From an uncultured Pseudomonadota bacterium (lineage in GTDB: Bacteria; Pseudomonadota; Gammaproteobacteria; Burkholderiales; SG8-39): a DNA stretch of 64,000 bases. Under the pieces are notes generated by a model. The model made no database searches. It was not told the DNA's origin and saw only the letters and a list, made by a program, of their open reading frames with translations. Position numbers and translations under genes: made by a program. Every line of letters begins with the position of its first letter. The first letter of the stretch is position 1. Shown one piece after another: positions 8,162 to 16,684 of the stretch. Where the stretch lies: positions 1 to 64,000 of the forward strand of contig CAIXPL010000022.1 of assembly GCA_903921325.1 (NCBI GenBank), in the 5' to 3' direction.

Positions 8162-8475
8162 CCCAAGGTTTAAGTTGCCCTATGCACCGTCCTGGGTTCC
8201 TTGGACATTGGTCGATTCAGGTGCTTGTCACCTGACACTGTGTACGAATAGGTATTGCCTGATCAGAGCGTTACGCGGCCAGTGAACCTTGGCCACTCAT
8301 AGGTCGTCCAGGACCGACCGCACCGAGCCACTCACTATGTGGGCTAGCGCACAGACCAGGCATCTGGCTTGGCAGTATTAACCATGCACGCAACAGGCCT
8401 TTCCCCGGTCATTATCGCAACCCCGGTAAGGAGATCGCATCCCACGTGTTTGGACGCTCCAACCCGAGGTTCGCT
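8162..8475. other. Intergenic region with one short hairpin
   Basis: About 314 bases between the SPFH gene and the histidine kinase gene show no convincing reading frame. A perfect 7-bp hairpin, TCAGGTG with CACCTGA, is at 8217-8235, but no T run follows, so it is not a typical terminator. A promoter for the kinase operon must lie here but no clear -35/-10 pair is visible. Confidence 0.4.
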
Positions 8476-10230
8476 ATGTCTGAAACAGGCAATGGTTCAA
8501 TCATTCTGGATCGCTCTGACAAGGTCGATGAACTCAGCGAGCGCCAGCGTCAGGAAGGATTGATCAAGACAGGGGCATTGCAGAGCGCGATTTTCAATAG
8601 CGCTAACTTCTCTAGCATCGCCACCGATGCGAAGGGCGTTATCCAGATTTTCAATGTGGGTGCCGAGCACATGCTGGGCTATACCGCCGCAGATGTGATG
8701 AACAAAGTCACGCCTGCCGACATTTCCGATCCGCAAGAAGTGATTCTTCGTGCCAAAGCGCTGAGTGTCGAGCTCGGCACACCGATTACGCCGGGCTTTG
8801 ATGCACTGGTATTCAAGGCCTCGCGCGGTATTGAAGACATCTACGAGCTGACCTATATCCGCAAGGACGGCAGCCGCTTCCCGGCGCTCCTATCGGTCAC
8901 CGCCTTGCGCGATGTGCACAATGCCATCATCGGCTATTTGTTGATCGGCACCGATAACACCGCACGCAAAGGCGTCGAAGCAGACCGGGCGCTTCTGGAT
9001 CAGGCCCTGCAAGAGAAAAACGCCGAGCTTGAGACCGCCACGTTTGTGGCGGAAAAGGCCAACCTCGCGAAATCACATTTCTTGTCATGCATGAGCCACG
9101 AACTACGCACGCCGCTCAGTGCCATCCTCGGATTTGCTCAGGTGCTCGATGCCGGTTCGCCCCCGCTTACAAGTTCACAGAAGCGCAGCGTTGATCAGAT
9201 TCAAAAGGCGGGTTGGTATTTGTTGGAACTCATCAACGAAATCCTCGATCTCGCGCTCATTGAGTCAGGCAAGCTGCCGCTATCGCTCGAGCCGATCTTG
9301 CTGAGTGAGGTCGCGCGCGAATGTCAGGCGATGATTGAACCGCAGGTGCAAAAGCGCGGCATTCGCATGACATTTCAGTGGTCCGGGCTCCCCTACGCGG
9401 TTCAGGCCGACCGCACACGGTTGAAACAGGTTCTCATCAACCTGCTCTCCAATGCGATCAAATATAACCGGATGGGAGGGACGGTCGAGGTGACCTACAC
9501 CGAAAGTGCGCCAGGACGCATTCGTATCTGTGTCAAGGACACTGGCGAAGGACTGCCCGAGGAGAAGCTTGCACAACTGTTTCAACCGTTCAATCGACTA
9601 GGGAATGAAACGGGGGGCGAGGAAGGCACAGGCATTGGTCTGGTGGTATGCAAGCGCTTGGTCGAATTGATGAATGGCGAAATCGGTGTGGAGAGCGCCG
9701 TCGGTATCGGTAGCACCTTTTGGTTCGAACTGGGTCTGACCGCTGAGCGGCAGCGAGCTGAGCACGCGTTGGCGTGCGTGGCCGTTGTGCAGGCGCCGCT
9801 GCACTCGGGTGCCCGGTCAAAGACCCTGCTTTATGTCGAGGACAATCCGGCCAATATGATGCTCGTAGAGGACATCATTGCATTGAGGCCGGATATTCGT
9901 CTGCTCCGTGCAATCGATGGCAAAAGCGGTATCGAGCTTGCGCAAGCTGCCTTGCCCGATGTCATCCTGATGGACATCAATCTTCCAGGTATCAGCGGAA
10001 TCCAGGCGCTGCAGGCGCTCAGTGCCGATGCTTTAACAGCACACATTCCCGTGATTGCGCTGAGTGCCAACGCCATCCCGAGGGATATCGAAAAGGGTCT
10101 GGCCGCCGGCTTCTACCGTTATCTCACCAAACCAATCAGAGTCAATGAATTTATGAATACGCTGGACGAAGCCCTTACGTTTGCGCAATCGCGGGTGCCG
10201 CAGGAAGCCACGGTGCAGAAAGCATCGTGA
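8476..10230 (+). CDS. Hybrid sensor histidine kinase (PAS-HisKA-HATPase-REC), cytoplasmic
   Basis: The product of 584 residues has a PAS domain (about 35-155), a coiled linker, the HisKA box SHELRTPLSAILGFAQ with phospho-accepting His208, and the ATPase N box (LINLLSNAIKYN), G1 box (DTGEGL) and G2 box (GTGIGLVVCKRL). A C-terminal receiver domain carries Asp500 in ILMDINLPG and the conserved KPI. No membrane segment or signal peptide is visible, so it should sense a cytoplasmic signal through PAS. The ATG at 8476 has CGAGG in front; the GTG at 8446 would add ten residues. The downstream gene begins inside its stop codon (GTGA), so the two are a coupled pair. Confidence 0.9.
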   Translation: MSETGNGSIILDRSDKVDELSERQRQEGLIKTGALQSAIFNSANFSSIATDAKGVIQIFNVGAEHMLGYTAADVMNKVTPADISDPQEVILRAKALSVELGTPITPGFDALVFKASRGIEDIYELTYIRKDGSRFPALLSVTALRDVHNAIIGYLLIGTDNTARKGVEADRALLDQALQEKNAELETATFVAEKANLAKSHFLSCMSHELRTPLSAILGFAQVLDAGSPPLTSSQKRSVDQIQKAGWYLLELINEILDLALIESGKLPLSLEPILLSEVARECQAMIEPQVQKRGIRMTFQWSGLPYAVQADRTRLKQVLINLLSNAIKYNRMGGTVEVTYTESAPGRIRICVKDTGEGLPEEKLAQLFQPFNRLGNETGGEEGTGIGLVVCKRLVELMNGEIGVESAVGIGSTFWFELGLTAERQRAEHALACVAVVQAPLHSGARSKTLLYVEDNPANMMLVEDIIALRPDIRLLRAIDGKSGIELAQAALPDVILMDINLPGISGIQALQALSADALTAHIPVIALSANAIPRDIEKGLAAGFYRYLTKPIRVNEFMNTLDEALTFAQSRVPQEATVQKAS

Positions 10231-11048
10231 ACGGCCTGCCCGATATTCTCAACGCCAGCATACTCATAGTCGACGATCAGGATGCCAATGTCGCCTTGCT
10301 GGAAGAGTTGTTGAGTCAAGCCGGCTATACCGCGGTGAGCTCAACGAGGATTCCGCAGGAGGTCTGCGCGCTACATCGCAAGAACCGCTATGACGCGATT
10401 CTGCTCGATCTGCAGATGCCTGGCATGGATGGATTTCAGGTGATGGAAGGCCTGAAGACCAATGAGTCCGACGCCTATCTGCCGGTCATCGTACTGACCG
10501 CGCAACCAGGCCACAAGCTGCGCGCGTTGCAGGCCGGTGCCAAGGATTTCATCAGCAAGCCGTTTGATCTGATCGAAGTGAAGACGCGCATTCACAATAT
10601 GCTCGAGGTACGGCTGCTGTACAGGCAACTCGATGATCATAAGAAACTGCTGGAGCAGACGGTCCAGGAGCGAACGGCTGAGTTACGTGAAAGCGAGGCA
10701 CGCTTTCGCTGCCTGACCGAGCTTGCCTCGGATTGGTATTGGGAGCAGGACGAAAGTGGTGCATTCACCAAGGTGAGCGGGCCAGTCCTGGAAATGCTGG
10801 GTATCCGGGTTGCCACGCTGGTTGGGGAAAATGACTATCAGGAGGTAACCGGTTGGAATGAAGCTGAACGCGCGCAGTTGAAGGCGAAGATCGCAGCGCG
10901 CCAGCCATTCCTCGATTTTGAATTCAGTCGCGTCAATGCCGACGGTTTGCAACAGACATTCCGGATCAGCGGGGAACCGATGTTCAACCAGTTATGCGGC
11001 ATCATCGGTTACCGCGGCATTGGCGTGGAAATTCCGGTCAAGCAATAG
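10227..11048 (+). CDS. Response regulator with REC and PAS domains, no DNA-binding output
   Basis: The 273-residue product starts with a receiver domain: the acidic pair in ILIVDDQD, Asp61 in ILLDLQMPGMDGF, the switch Thr in VLTAQ and the Lys in SKPFD. A coiled linker (VQERTAELRESEARFR) leads to a PAS domain from about 155 to the end. There is no helix-turn-helix, GGDEF or kinase domain, so its output is probably protein contact. The GTG overlaps the kinase stop codon. The coiled linker plus PAS resembles the front half of many hybrid kinases, so this could be a kinase that lost its catalytic part, or a true signalling adaptor. Confidence 0.85.
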   Translation: MNGLPDILNASILIVDDQDANVALLEELLSQAGYTAVSSTRIPQEVCALHRKNRYDAILLDLQMPGMDGFQVMEGLKTNESDAYLPVIVLTAQPGHKLRALQAGAKDFISKPFDLIEVKTRIHNMLEVRLLYRQLDDHKKLLEQTVQERTAELRESEARFRCLTELASDWYWEQDESGAFTKVSGPVLEMLGIRVATLVGENDYQEVTGWNEAERAQLKAKIAARQPFLDFEFSRVNADGLQQTFRISGEPMFNQLCGIIGYRGIGVEIPVKQ

Positions 11049-11058
11049 ACGCAACCGA

Positions 11059-12636
11059 TCAAGGCTCGAATCCGGTTTCATAGAATTGGATCGTCGTGCT
11101 CGGGGTGGCGCGGTTGTATACCCGTTCGCAGTAGTTATCAAAGTAGTATCCCTGAGCATTGGTATCCACGAAACTGGGATCAATCCCGCTCGCTGTACCA
11201 CTGACTCGAAATAGCACCCGATCCACCGCTTCGGTGACTGAATTTCCCCCCAGAGGCCAGGTGTGATAATCCTCCCAGGAGGAATACGTACCTGCCAACT
11301 GATCGTTCAACCAGAACTGAAACACATCGTTCGTCGGACCGTCTGGCATCTCAAGCACCATGCGCACCTTGATCCAGGCGGTGCGGTCGATATGCGTTGG
11401 GGTGATGAAAGTTCGATAGTTACCGGTGAGGGCCACATCGGGATAATCAATCACTACGATTTGAAATCCACCATTGGCATCCAGGTTGTTGATCAGGCGA
11501 AAATAGGTCATCCGGTCGGCGTTGGATGGCGACAGGCTGATGGTGACGGCCGAACCGTCTGCCACCGATGAGACCGGCTTCAACCAGAACACTACTTCCA
11601 TGGAATCGCCCCCCCAATTGCTGCGGACGGCGGACTCACCGCCGGACTGAAGCATCCGCGGTGACATCGGTTGGTTGTCGTAGCCACTGCTTGCAATCTG
11701 GTTACTCAACAGCCAGACATTCTGACCGGCATAGGCGTCTGTCCCAATGTTTTGCACCTGCTCGGAAAAACCTGCCGATTGGCCCCAGCCATTCTGGCCA
11801 TTGATTGATGTTCCGGCGACGAAATGATCCGTTTGGATGAAAGGCTGGGCACAAAAAGACACCGCCGCAGCGGTCGTAAAAGTCCATGTGACTGCGCTTA
11901 CCAGATGATTGCCTTCGACGTCCCGGACGCCGGTGCCGATGTTCGCTGCACAGGTGGTGTTGCTGGGGAGCGAGCCCGCAGTCGGAGTGAAGGTGGCAAC
12001 GCTACCAGTGATCCCGTAGCCCACCGTGCCCACGATTGGCGTGCCAGTGGGGCAGGACAAGGTAAAGCTGTTGTTGGTTATGGACAGGGGATCCATCGGT
12101 TCGCCAAAGATGGCGGTAATGACTGTGTTGATCGGAACACCGGTCGCGTTTGCCAGTGGGACCGTTGAACTGACCGTCGGTGCGGTTGTGTCGGTTGATG
12201 CCCCAGTTGTAAATGACCATACAAAATTACCGGCCAGGGACATGCCGCTGGTGTCGGTGGATGCCGCGGTTACGGTGACCGTACATATCGTGTTAGGGGG
12301 CAGACTGGTCGAAGGAAAGGTGAGGGTGGCGACATTACCCGCAGCTACAAAGCTCACGACTCCGGTCACAGCCGTGCCTGCCGGGCAAGCCAGAGAAAAA
12401 CTTGCCGAGGTCAAGGTGGCGGGATTCATGGCCTTACTAAAGGCGGCCACAATGGTTTGCGTGTTCGTCTTTACTTCGGTGGCATTGGCGAGCGGCGCTA
12501 CCGGACTCACCGTCGGTGCGACCGGCATGGCAGCAGCCGACTGACCACCCCCGCCGCCGCAACCGGCAGCCAAAGTGCTAATCAGCAACGCACTGAACCA
12601 CGCACGGACAGTGAAGCTGCATTCGAGTTTGATCAT
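11059..12636 (-). CDS. Lipoprotein with two bacterial Ig-like domains and a lectin-like C-terminal domain
   Basis: The product of 525 residues begins with a lipoprotein signal peptide whose lipobox is LAAGC, followed by a Gly run. Two similar domains of about 105 residues each follow (about 40-145 and 150-255). Both have the Ig-like 'Big_5' pattern: PLANAT at the start, an SKAMNP or GEPMDP motif, and WSFTT or WTFTT at the end. The remaining 270 residues are rich in Trp, Tyr and Asn and look like a secreted beta-sandwich (concanavalin-like) domain, possibly polysaccharide-binding. It converges with the response regulator gene, with only ten bases between them, and has no functional neighbour. 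Its role is unknown. Confidence 0.75.
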   Translation of the reverse strand: MIKLECSFTVRAWFSALLISTLAAGCGGGGGQSAAAMPVAPTVSPVAPLANATEVKTNTQTIVAAFSKAMNPATLTSASFSLACPAGTAVTGVVSFVAAGNVATLTFPSTSLPPNTICTVTVTAASTDTSGMSLAGNFVWSFTTGASTDTTAPTVSSTVPLANATGVPINTVITAIFGEPMDPLSITNNSFTLSCPTGTPIVGTVGYGITGSVATFTPTAGSLPSNTTCAANIGTGVRDVEGNHLVSAVTWTFTTAAAVSFCAQPFIQTDHFVAGTSINGQNGWGQSAGFSEQVQNIGTDAYAGQNVWLLSNQIASSGYDNQPMSPRMLQSGGESAVRSNWGGDSMEVVFWLKPVSSVADGSAVTISLSPSNADRMTYFRLINNLDANGGFQIVVIDYPDVALTGNYRTFITPTHIDRTAWIKVRMVLEMPDGPTNDVFQFWLNDQLAGTYSSWEDYHTWPLGGNSVTEAVDRVLFRVSGTASGIDPSFVDTNAQGYYFDNYCERVYNRATPSTTIQFYETGFEP

Positions 12637-12976
12637 CGGGTTCGCCTATCTGCGTTACGTGTTCAGGAACACCTTTGAGGCGAGAACCCTGCCAGTCAGT
12701 GACGCGACGCTGTTGAGAGCGATACGACCGATACGTAGAGACAAGAGGAGTTCTTCGACTCGCGCATGTCAAGGTAACCGGTTCATTCATTCTGGATCGT
12801 TCGGTATCCAACATACGAGACGAACACATTCATGTTTGCCCTTGTGCCTTCGCTCACCGATGGACGTTTAACCGGGACAGGGCAAGGGAAACGATGCCCT
12901 GTGCCCTATGACCTTTGAATCTCGCGCATAGATGGCTCCGCGCTACAATTCCGCTTGGAAAAATGGGTCGGCGACT
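12637..12976. other. Intergenic region upstream of the polyamine cluster
   Basis: About 340 bases separate the Ig-like lipoprotein gene (minus strand) from the start of the polyamine cluster (plus strand). No credible gene is visible. TACAAT at 12944-12949, 28 bases before the first ATG, could be a -10 box. No good -35 lies at 17 bases from it. Confidence 0.4.
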
Positions 12977-13306
12977 ATGACTACGAAACGCTCGCTGGTT
13001 TTGCTTGCCTTGGTGGTTGTTGGTGCGGTCGCGGTCGTTTTGCGCACGGGTCGCTTTGCGCATGGGTCGCGTTGACCCAATCACTGAGCCTGCGAACGTG
13101 ACATCACTGCCGGTGATCGACATCGCGGAAACACAAACCGAGTTACGGAATGTGCTTTCCGCCTATCGCCTGGCCGTCCGGCCACCGAGCTCGCCGCCTA
13201 CGTGGCGCCAGCCGTGGCCGCCGTATCTCACCAGACCCCGGCATTTGGTAGTTTGCCCGGGTCCGAAGGCTTTGCCGTAGCACTCGCAGAGGAGCGCGCG
13301 CCTTGA
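12977..13306 (+). pseudogene. Broken small exported or membrane protein gene at the head of the cluster
   Basis: Coding sense can be followed through two frame changes. The first piece starts MTTKRSLVLLALVVVGAVAV, a clear membrane or signal segment. Removing one copy of a 16-bp tandem duplication at 13039-13070 joins it to VDPITEPANVTSLPVIDIAE and what follows. A second shift near 13160-13185 returns to the first frame, giving TELAAYVAPAVAAVSHQTPA and ending at TGA 13304-13306. That stop overlaps the TTG start of the DUF1190 gene, the same overlap seen at the second DUF1190 copy, which supports a once-real coupled gene. It could also be intact if the frame changes are sequencing errors. I do not recognise the family. 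Confidence 0.45.
13039..13070. repeat. 16-bp tandem duplication causing a frameshift
   Basis: TTTGCGCACGGGTCGC at 13039-13054 is followed directly by the same sequence with one change (C to T) at 13055-13070. Sixteen is not a multiple of three, so the duplication moves the reading frame by one. It puts a TGA at 13073-13075 in the frame of the small upstream gene. Confidence 0.8.
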
Positions 13307-13692
13307 AACGATCCAAAGTTGTCCCTCTGCTGGTCCTTGGTTCACTGTCAGGGTTGTCGGCATGTGGCGACAAAGACGTTCATGAACTTCGGCAACATTA
13401 TTATCAGACGCTGGATGCCTGCCAGCGTGATTGGGGTAGCACGTCAAATTGTTCGACTTCCCCGTCAGGGCACGGGGGTGGGTCTGGCGTGGGACTGTAT
13501 TGGGGACCTCAATTTTACTGGGACAGAAGTACCGGGAATCCAGTCGCAGTCGATGAGAACGGTCGAACCCGCGCCATTTCAACATCCCGATTCACCAGTG
13601 ACGAATCGGCGCTCGGTTCCCGTTTCCGGGCCGGGTCAGTATCACGTGGAGGCTTTGGCGGTACTGGGCGCGGCGGCTCTGCAGGCGGCTGA
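13303..13692 (+). CDS. DUF1190 (YgiB/YjfM-like) lipoprotein, copy 1
   Basis: The 129-residue product starts KRSKVVPLLVLGSLSGLSAC, a lipoprotein signal with lipobox LSAC. It then has a Cys-containing stretch, a GPQFYWDRSTGNPVAVDENG segment and a C-terminal SRGGFG motif. These match E. coli YgiB/YjfM, whose genes sit beside the ATP-grasp genes ygiC/yjfC. The start is TTG at 13303, preceded by GAGGAG, and overlaps the TGA of the broken upstream gene. A second copy lies after homospermidine synthase (15136-15555). The two share the first 20 residues and the middle block but differ elsewhere. Function is unknown; it acts at the inner or outer membrane. Confidence 0.8.
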   Translation: MKRSKVVPLLVLGSLSGLSACGDKDVHELRQHYYQTLDACQRDWGSTSNCSTSPSGHGGGSGVGLYWGPQFYWDRSTGNPVAVDENGRTRAISTSRFTSDESALGSRFRAGSVSRGGFGGTGRGGSAGG

Positions 13693-13745
13693 TGCAACGG
13701 TTCATGACCATCCCCGCGAGAACCACGACAGTCAGTAAGAAATGA
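13692..13745 (+). CDS. 17-codon mini-ORF, likely relic of an ATP-grasp ligase start
   Basis: This short frame begins with an ATG that overlaps the stop of DUF1190 copy 1 (TGATG) and ends with a TGA that overlaps the ATG of homospermidine synthase (ATGA). Its opening bases ATGCAACGG and next codons resemble the start of the ATP-grasp gene at 15555 (ATGCAACGGCTCAAGATCAA). That gene stands in the same place after DUF1190 copy 2. It may be the stump of a duplicated ligase gene that still carries translating ribosomes from one gene to the next. Confidence 0.45.
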   Translation: MQRFMTIPARTTTVSKK

Positions 13746-15139
13746 AAGCGAATCTTCCCTCCTCAGTGCTGATCGTAGGTTTTGGCAGCATTGGGCAAGG
13801 TCTGCTTCCACTGCTGTTGAAGCACTTTGACTTTTGTCCGACTCAGATTGTCGTCATTGCGGCTGATCCAGAAGGTCATTCTGTTGCCTATCGCCACGGT
13901 GTCCAACACGAGGTCTCTGCACTGACAGAATCCAACTATCGTTCAGTCCTTGCGGGTCGCCTACGGGCTGGGGATTGGCTAATCAATGTTTCCGTTGAAG
14001 TATCATCGTTTGCACTCATTGATTGGAGTCGCCAGGCAGGCGTGTTGTACTTGGACACCTGCGTCGAGCCTTGGGCTGGTGGATACCAAGCGTCAACCTC
14101 ATCAAGTGCCACAACGAACTATGCCCTTCGCCATCAAGCACTGTCTCTGAGTTCGCCAGGTTGCCCGACTGCCGTCATCGCCCACGGCGCGAATCCGGGC
14201 TTGGTAAGCCATTTCGTCAAAGCCGGTTTGTCGGCGCTTGCAAAGCTCAAGGGAATTCAGAAAGACCACTCGTGGCCCCACCTTGCTGAGCGCTTGCAGA
14301 TCAAGTCGGTTCAAATTGCGGAACTGGATACTCAAGACGGACCGATAACGCTCGGATCAGATGAATTTGCAAACACATGGTCGGTGGATGGTCTTCTGTC
14401 CGAAGCAGCCCAATGCCCCGAGATGGGGTGGGGTTCTCACGAACAGGCGCTTCCCTTGCTCGGGCGACGCCATTCGTTTGGAGATCAGTCTGGCATTTTC
14501 GTTGATTGCCGGTCGCAAGTTCTCATGGCCAGATCCTGGGTCCCCTCAATTGGCGCTCAGCGCGGACTGATCATTACCCACCATGAAGCCCTTTCCATCG
14601 CAAGTCTCCTGACTGTCCCAGGTCCGTCCGCATCTGAAGCCGTTTACCGGCCTACAGTTTATTACGCTTATCACCCTTGCCGATTAGCACTGAATTCGCT
14701 GAGCGCTTGGCAATTAAGGGGCCGTACGCCCCCGCAGACTAAGGTGTTGCTGCGTGATCAGCTCGATTCCGGCTTCGATGAGTTAGGTGCGTTGCTCGTA
14801 TTTCCGGGTGGGGCGTATTGGTACGGGTCGACACTGCGGCTTGAAGCAGCGCGCCATCTGGCCACCAATAATAACGCGACCACAATGCAAGTGGCGGCTG
14901 GGATCCTCGGTGCCCTGGAATGGATGCGCCACTCTCCCGATGCGGGGGGTGTTGAGGCTGAATCAATGGATCACGACATCGTATTGAGAACGGCGCTGCC
15001 CTTTCTTGGCACATTGCGAGGGGTTCTGACCGACTGGCAACCCAACGCGCGTGGAAGCTTGCGGCTTAACGACTTCTTAGTCGAACCGTCAAACTTCACG
15101 GAATTGAATCCACCCTCGCTGAGGGGGGGCGCAATTTGA
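13742..15139 (+). CDS. hss: Homospermidine synthase
   Basis: The 465-residue product makes sym-homospermidine from putrescine in an NAD-dependent reaction, in the cytoplasm. It starts with a Rossmann motif (VGFGSIGQGLLPLLLKHF) and keeps the family blocks: YLDTCVEPW with Glu109 and Trp111, the HGANPGLVSHFVK block, NTWSVDG with Trp213, GWGSHEQALP, THHEALSIA with His280/His281, and YRPTVYYAYHP. The length is normal for bacterial Hss. It is embedded between two DUF1190 genes with ATGA and TTGA overlaps on both sides, so it is translated as part of the cluster. This predicts that the neighbouring ATP-grasp ligase uses homospermidine or a related polyamine, which is inference. Confidence 0.93.
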   Translation: MKANLPSSVLIVGFGSIGQGLLPLLLKHFDFCPTQIVVIAADPEGHSVAYRHGVQHEVSALTESNYRSVLAGRLRAGDWLINVSVEVSSFALIDWSRQAGVLYLDTCVEPWAGGYQASTSSSATTNYALRHQALSLSSPGCPTAVIAHGANPGLVSHFVKAGLSALAKLKGIQKDHSWPHLAERLQIKSVQIAELDTQDGPITLGSDEFANTWSVDGLLSEAAQCPEMGWGSHEQALPLLGRRHSFGDQSGIFVDCRSQVLMARSWVPSIGAQRGLIITHHEALSIASLLTVPGPSASEAVYRPTVYYAYHPCRLALNSLSAWQLRGRTPPQTKVLLRDQLDSGFDELGALLVFPGGAYWYGSTLRLEAARHLATNNNATTMQVAAGILGALEWMRHSPDAGGVEAESMDHDIVLRTALPFLGTLRGVLTDWQPNARGSLRLNDFLVEPSNFTELNPPSLRGGAI

Positions 15140-15555
15140 AACGATCTAAGGTCGTCCCCCTCATCGTGCTTGGCTCACTGTCAACCCTATCGGCCTGCGG
15201 TGACAAAGAGGACGCGCAGGCGTTTCGGCAACTGACTTATCAAGCCCGAGATGCTGGCCAGCGCGATAGGGGGGCGCCATCCGATTGTTCGGCTTCGCGT
15301 CCGGGCGATGGCGGTGGGCCGACTGCTGCAGGCTATTTGGGACCTCAATTTTATTGGAATAGAAATGCAGGGTATCCAGTTGCCCTTGATCAAAATGGCG
15401 AATCCGTACCTGTTCCCAATTCCCAATCCGCCTGCAGTGGAGCCGGAGGACAGGGAGGTGGCGGCGGCGGGGCAGGCGGGGGAGATTCACATGCCAAGTT
15501 GATTTTGCGAGGCGGTTTTGGCGGAATAGGGCACGGTTTCTCAGGAGGCGGCTAA
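15136..15555 (+). CDS. DUF1190 (YgiB/YjfM-like) lipoprotein, copy 2
   Basis: The 139-residue product shares the opening KRSKVVPL.VLGSLS.LSACGDK with copy 1 and has the same GPQFYWNRNAGYPVALDQNG block and the RGGFG motif near the end. A Gly-rich insert lies before that motif. The start is TTG, overlapping the TGA of homospermidine synthase (TTGA), with GAGGGGGGG in front. Its TAA overlaps the ATG of the ATP-grasp gene (TAATG). Order DUF1190 then ligase is the same as in E. coli ygiB-ygiC and yjfM-yjfC. Confidence 0.8.
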   Translation: MKRSKVVPLIVLGSLSTLSACGDKEDAQAFRQLTYQARDAGQRDRGAPSDCSASRPGDGGGPTAAGYLGPQFYWNRNAGYPVALDQNGESVPVPNSQSACSGAGGQGGGGGGAGGGDSHAKLILRGGFGGIGHGFSGGG

Positions 15556-16673
15556 TGCAACGGCTCAAGATCAACCCTCGCAATGACTATGTCAAAAGGC
15601 TAGAAGCGCAAGGCTTGTCGTTTCACTCCTGGGATGATTACTGGAAGGAGGACGTTTGCTATCAATTCAGTCTGAAGCAGATTGAAGAGATCGAGGCTGC
15701 CACGCAAGAACTTCATGCCATGTACTTGAACGCCATGAAGTTCGCGATCGAGGGCAAGCGACTGGGCAAGTTGGGTATCCCAGCGCAATTCTGGAAGGGA
15801 ATCGAGGCATCAATGGAGCGGGACGATTTCTCGCTGTATGGTCGCTTCGATCTCGCCTATGACGGAAAGTCACCCCCCAAGTTACTTGAATACAACGCAG
15901 ACACGCCCACGTCCTTGCTCGAATCGGCCGTGTGCCAGTGGTACTGGATGGAGGATGTGTACCCGCAGTATGACCAGTTCAATTCCCTTCATGAACGACT
16001 GGTGGCACGCTGGAAGCAACTTCCCGTCAAGGGTCTCGTACATCTGGCCTTGATTGACGGAAACGAGGAAGACTGGGTTTGCGCGACCTACCTGATGGAC
16101 ACACTTGTGCAGGCAGGTCGTGCGACCAAGCACATTTATATTGGCGATGTCGGTTGGGATTCTGCCGCCAAATGCTTCGTCGATCTGGACGATCAACCGA
16201 TTGAAACTCTCTTCAAACTCTATCCGTGGGAATGGTTGATGCGAGAAGAATTTGGAATACACCTGCTGGAAGGTACGACCAGGTTCATCGAACCGTTATG
16301 GAAGTCGGTGCTTTCCTGCAAGGGGTTGTTGTCCATTCTGTGGGAGCTGTATCCCGGGCACCCAAATCTTCTGCCCGCCTATTTCGACCAGCGTTCTCTG
16401 GTGTCCTACGCACGCAAGCCACTGTATTCTCGCGAGGGTGCCAATGTAGAGTTGGTCGACAATGGGCGCATCATTGCACAGGCCGTTGGCTCCTACGGAG
16501 ATGAAGGCTTCATTTATCAGGCACTGCACACGCTGCCGAAGTTCGATGACCGCTATCCCGTTATTGGTGCGTGGGTGGTCAATGGCGCTGCGGCCGGGAT
16601 GTGCATCCGAGAGGACGTTTCACCGATTACAACCAATATGAGCAATTTCGTTCCCCACTTCTTTATCGAATGA
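15555..16673 (+). CDS. Glutathionylspermidine-synthase-family ATP-grasp ligase (YgiC/YjfC-like)
   Basis: The 372-residue product aligns along its length with E. coli YgiC/YjfC and the synthetase half of glutathionylspermidine synthetase. Shared blocks include LYGRFDLAYDG, LLEYNADTPTSLLE, FKLYPWEW, the HPNLLPAYF loop, KPLYSREGANV, YGDEGFIYQ, IGAWVVNG and CIREDVSPIT. Enzymes of this fold use ATP to join a carboxylate to a polyamine amine. It lacks the amidase half, as YgiC does. The real substrates of the YgiC group are not settled. Here the gene follows homospermidine synthase and a DUF1190 gene with stop-start overlaps, which points to homospermidine as the amine. A DUF350 gene follows at once. 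Confidence 0.9.
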   Translation: MQRLKINPRNDYVKRLEAQGLSFHSWDDYWKEDVCYQFSLKQIEEIEAATQELHAMYLNAMKFAIEGKRLGKLGIPAQFWKGIEASMERDDFSLYGRFDLAYDGKSPPKLLEYNADTPTSLLESAVCQWYWMEDVYPQYDQFNSLHERLVARWKQLPVKGLVHLALIDGNEEDWVCATYLMDTLVQAGRATKHIYIGDVGWDSAAKCFVDLDDQPIETLFKLYPWEWLMREEFGIHLLEGTTRFIEPLWKSVLSCKGLLSILWELYPGHPNLLPAYFDQRSLVSYARKPLYSREGANVELVDNGRIIAQAVGSYGDEGFIYQALHTLPKFDDRYPVIGAWVVNGAAAGMCIREDVSPITTNMSNFVPHFFIE

Positions 16674-16684
16674 GGATGATGACC

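Noticed and set aside
8217-8235. Hairpin TCAGGTG/CACCTGA as terminator of the SPFH gene
   Set aside because: The stem is short and no T run follows, so it is only noted in the intergenic description.
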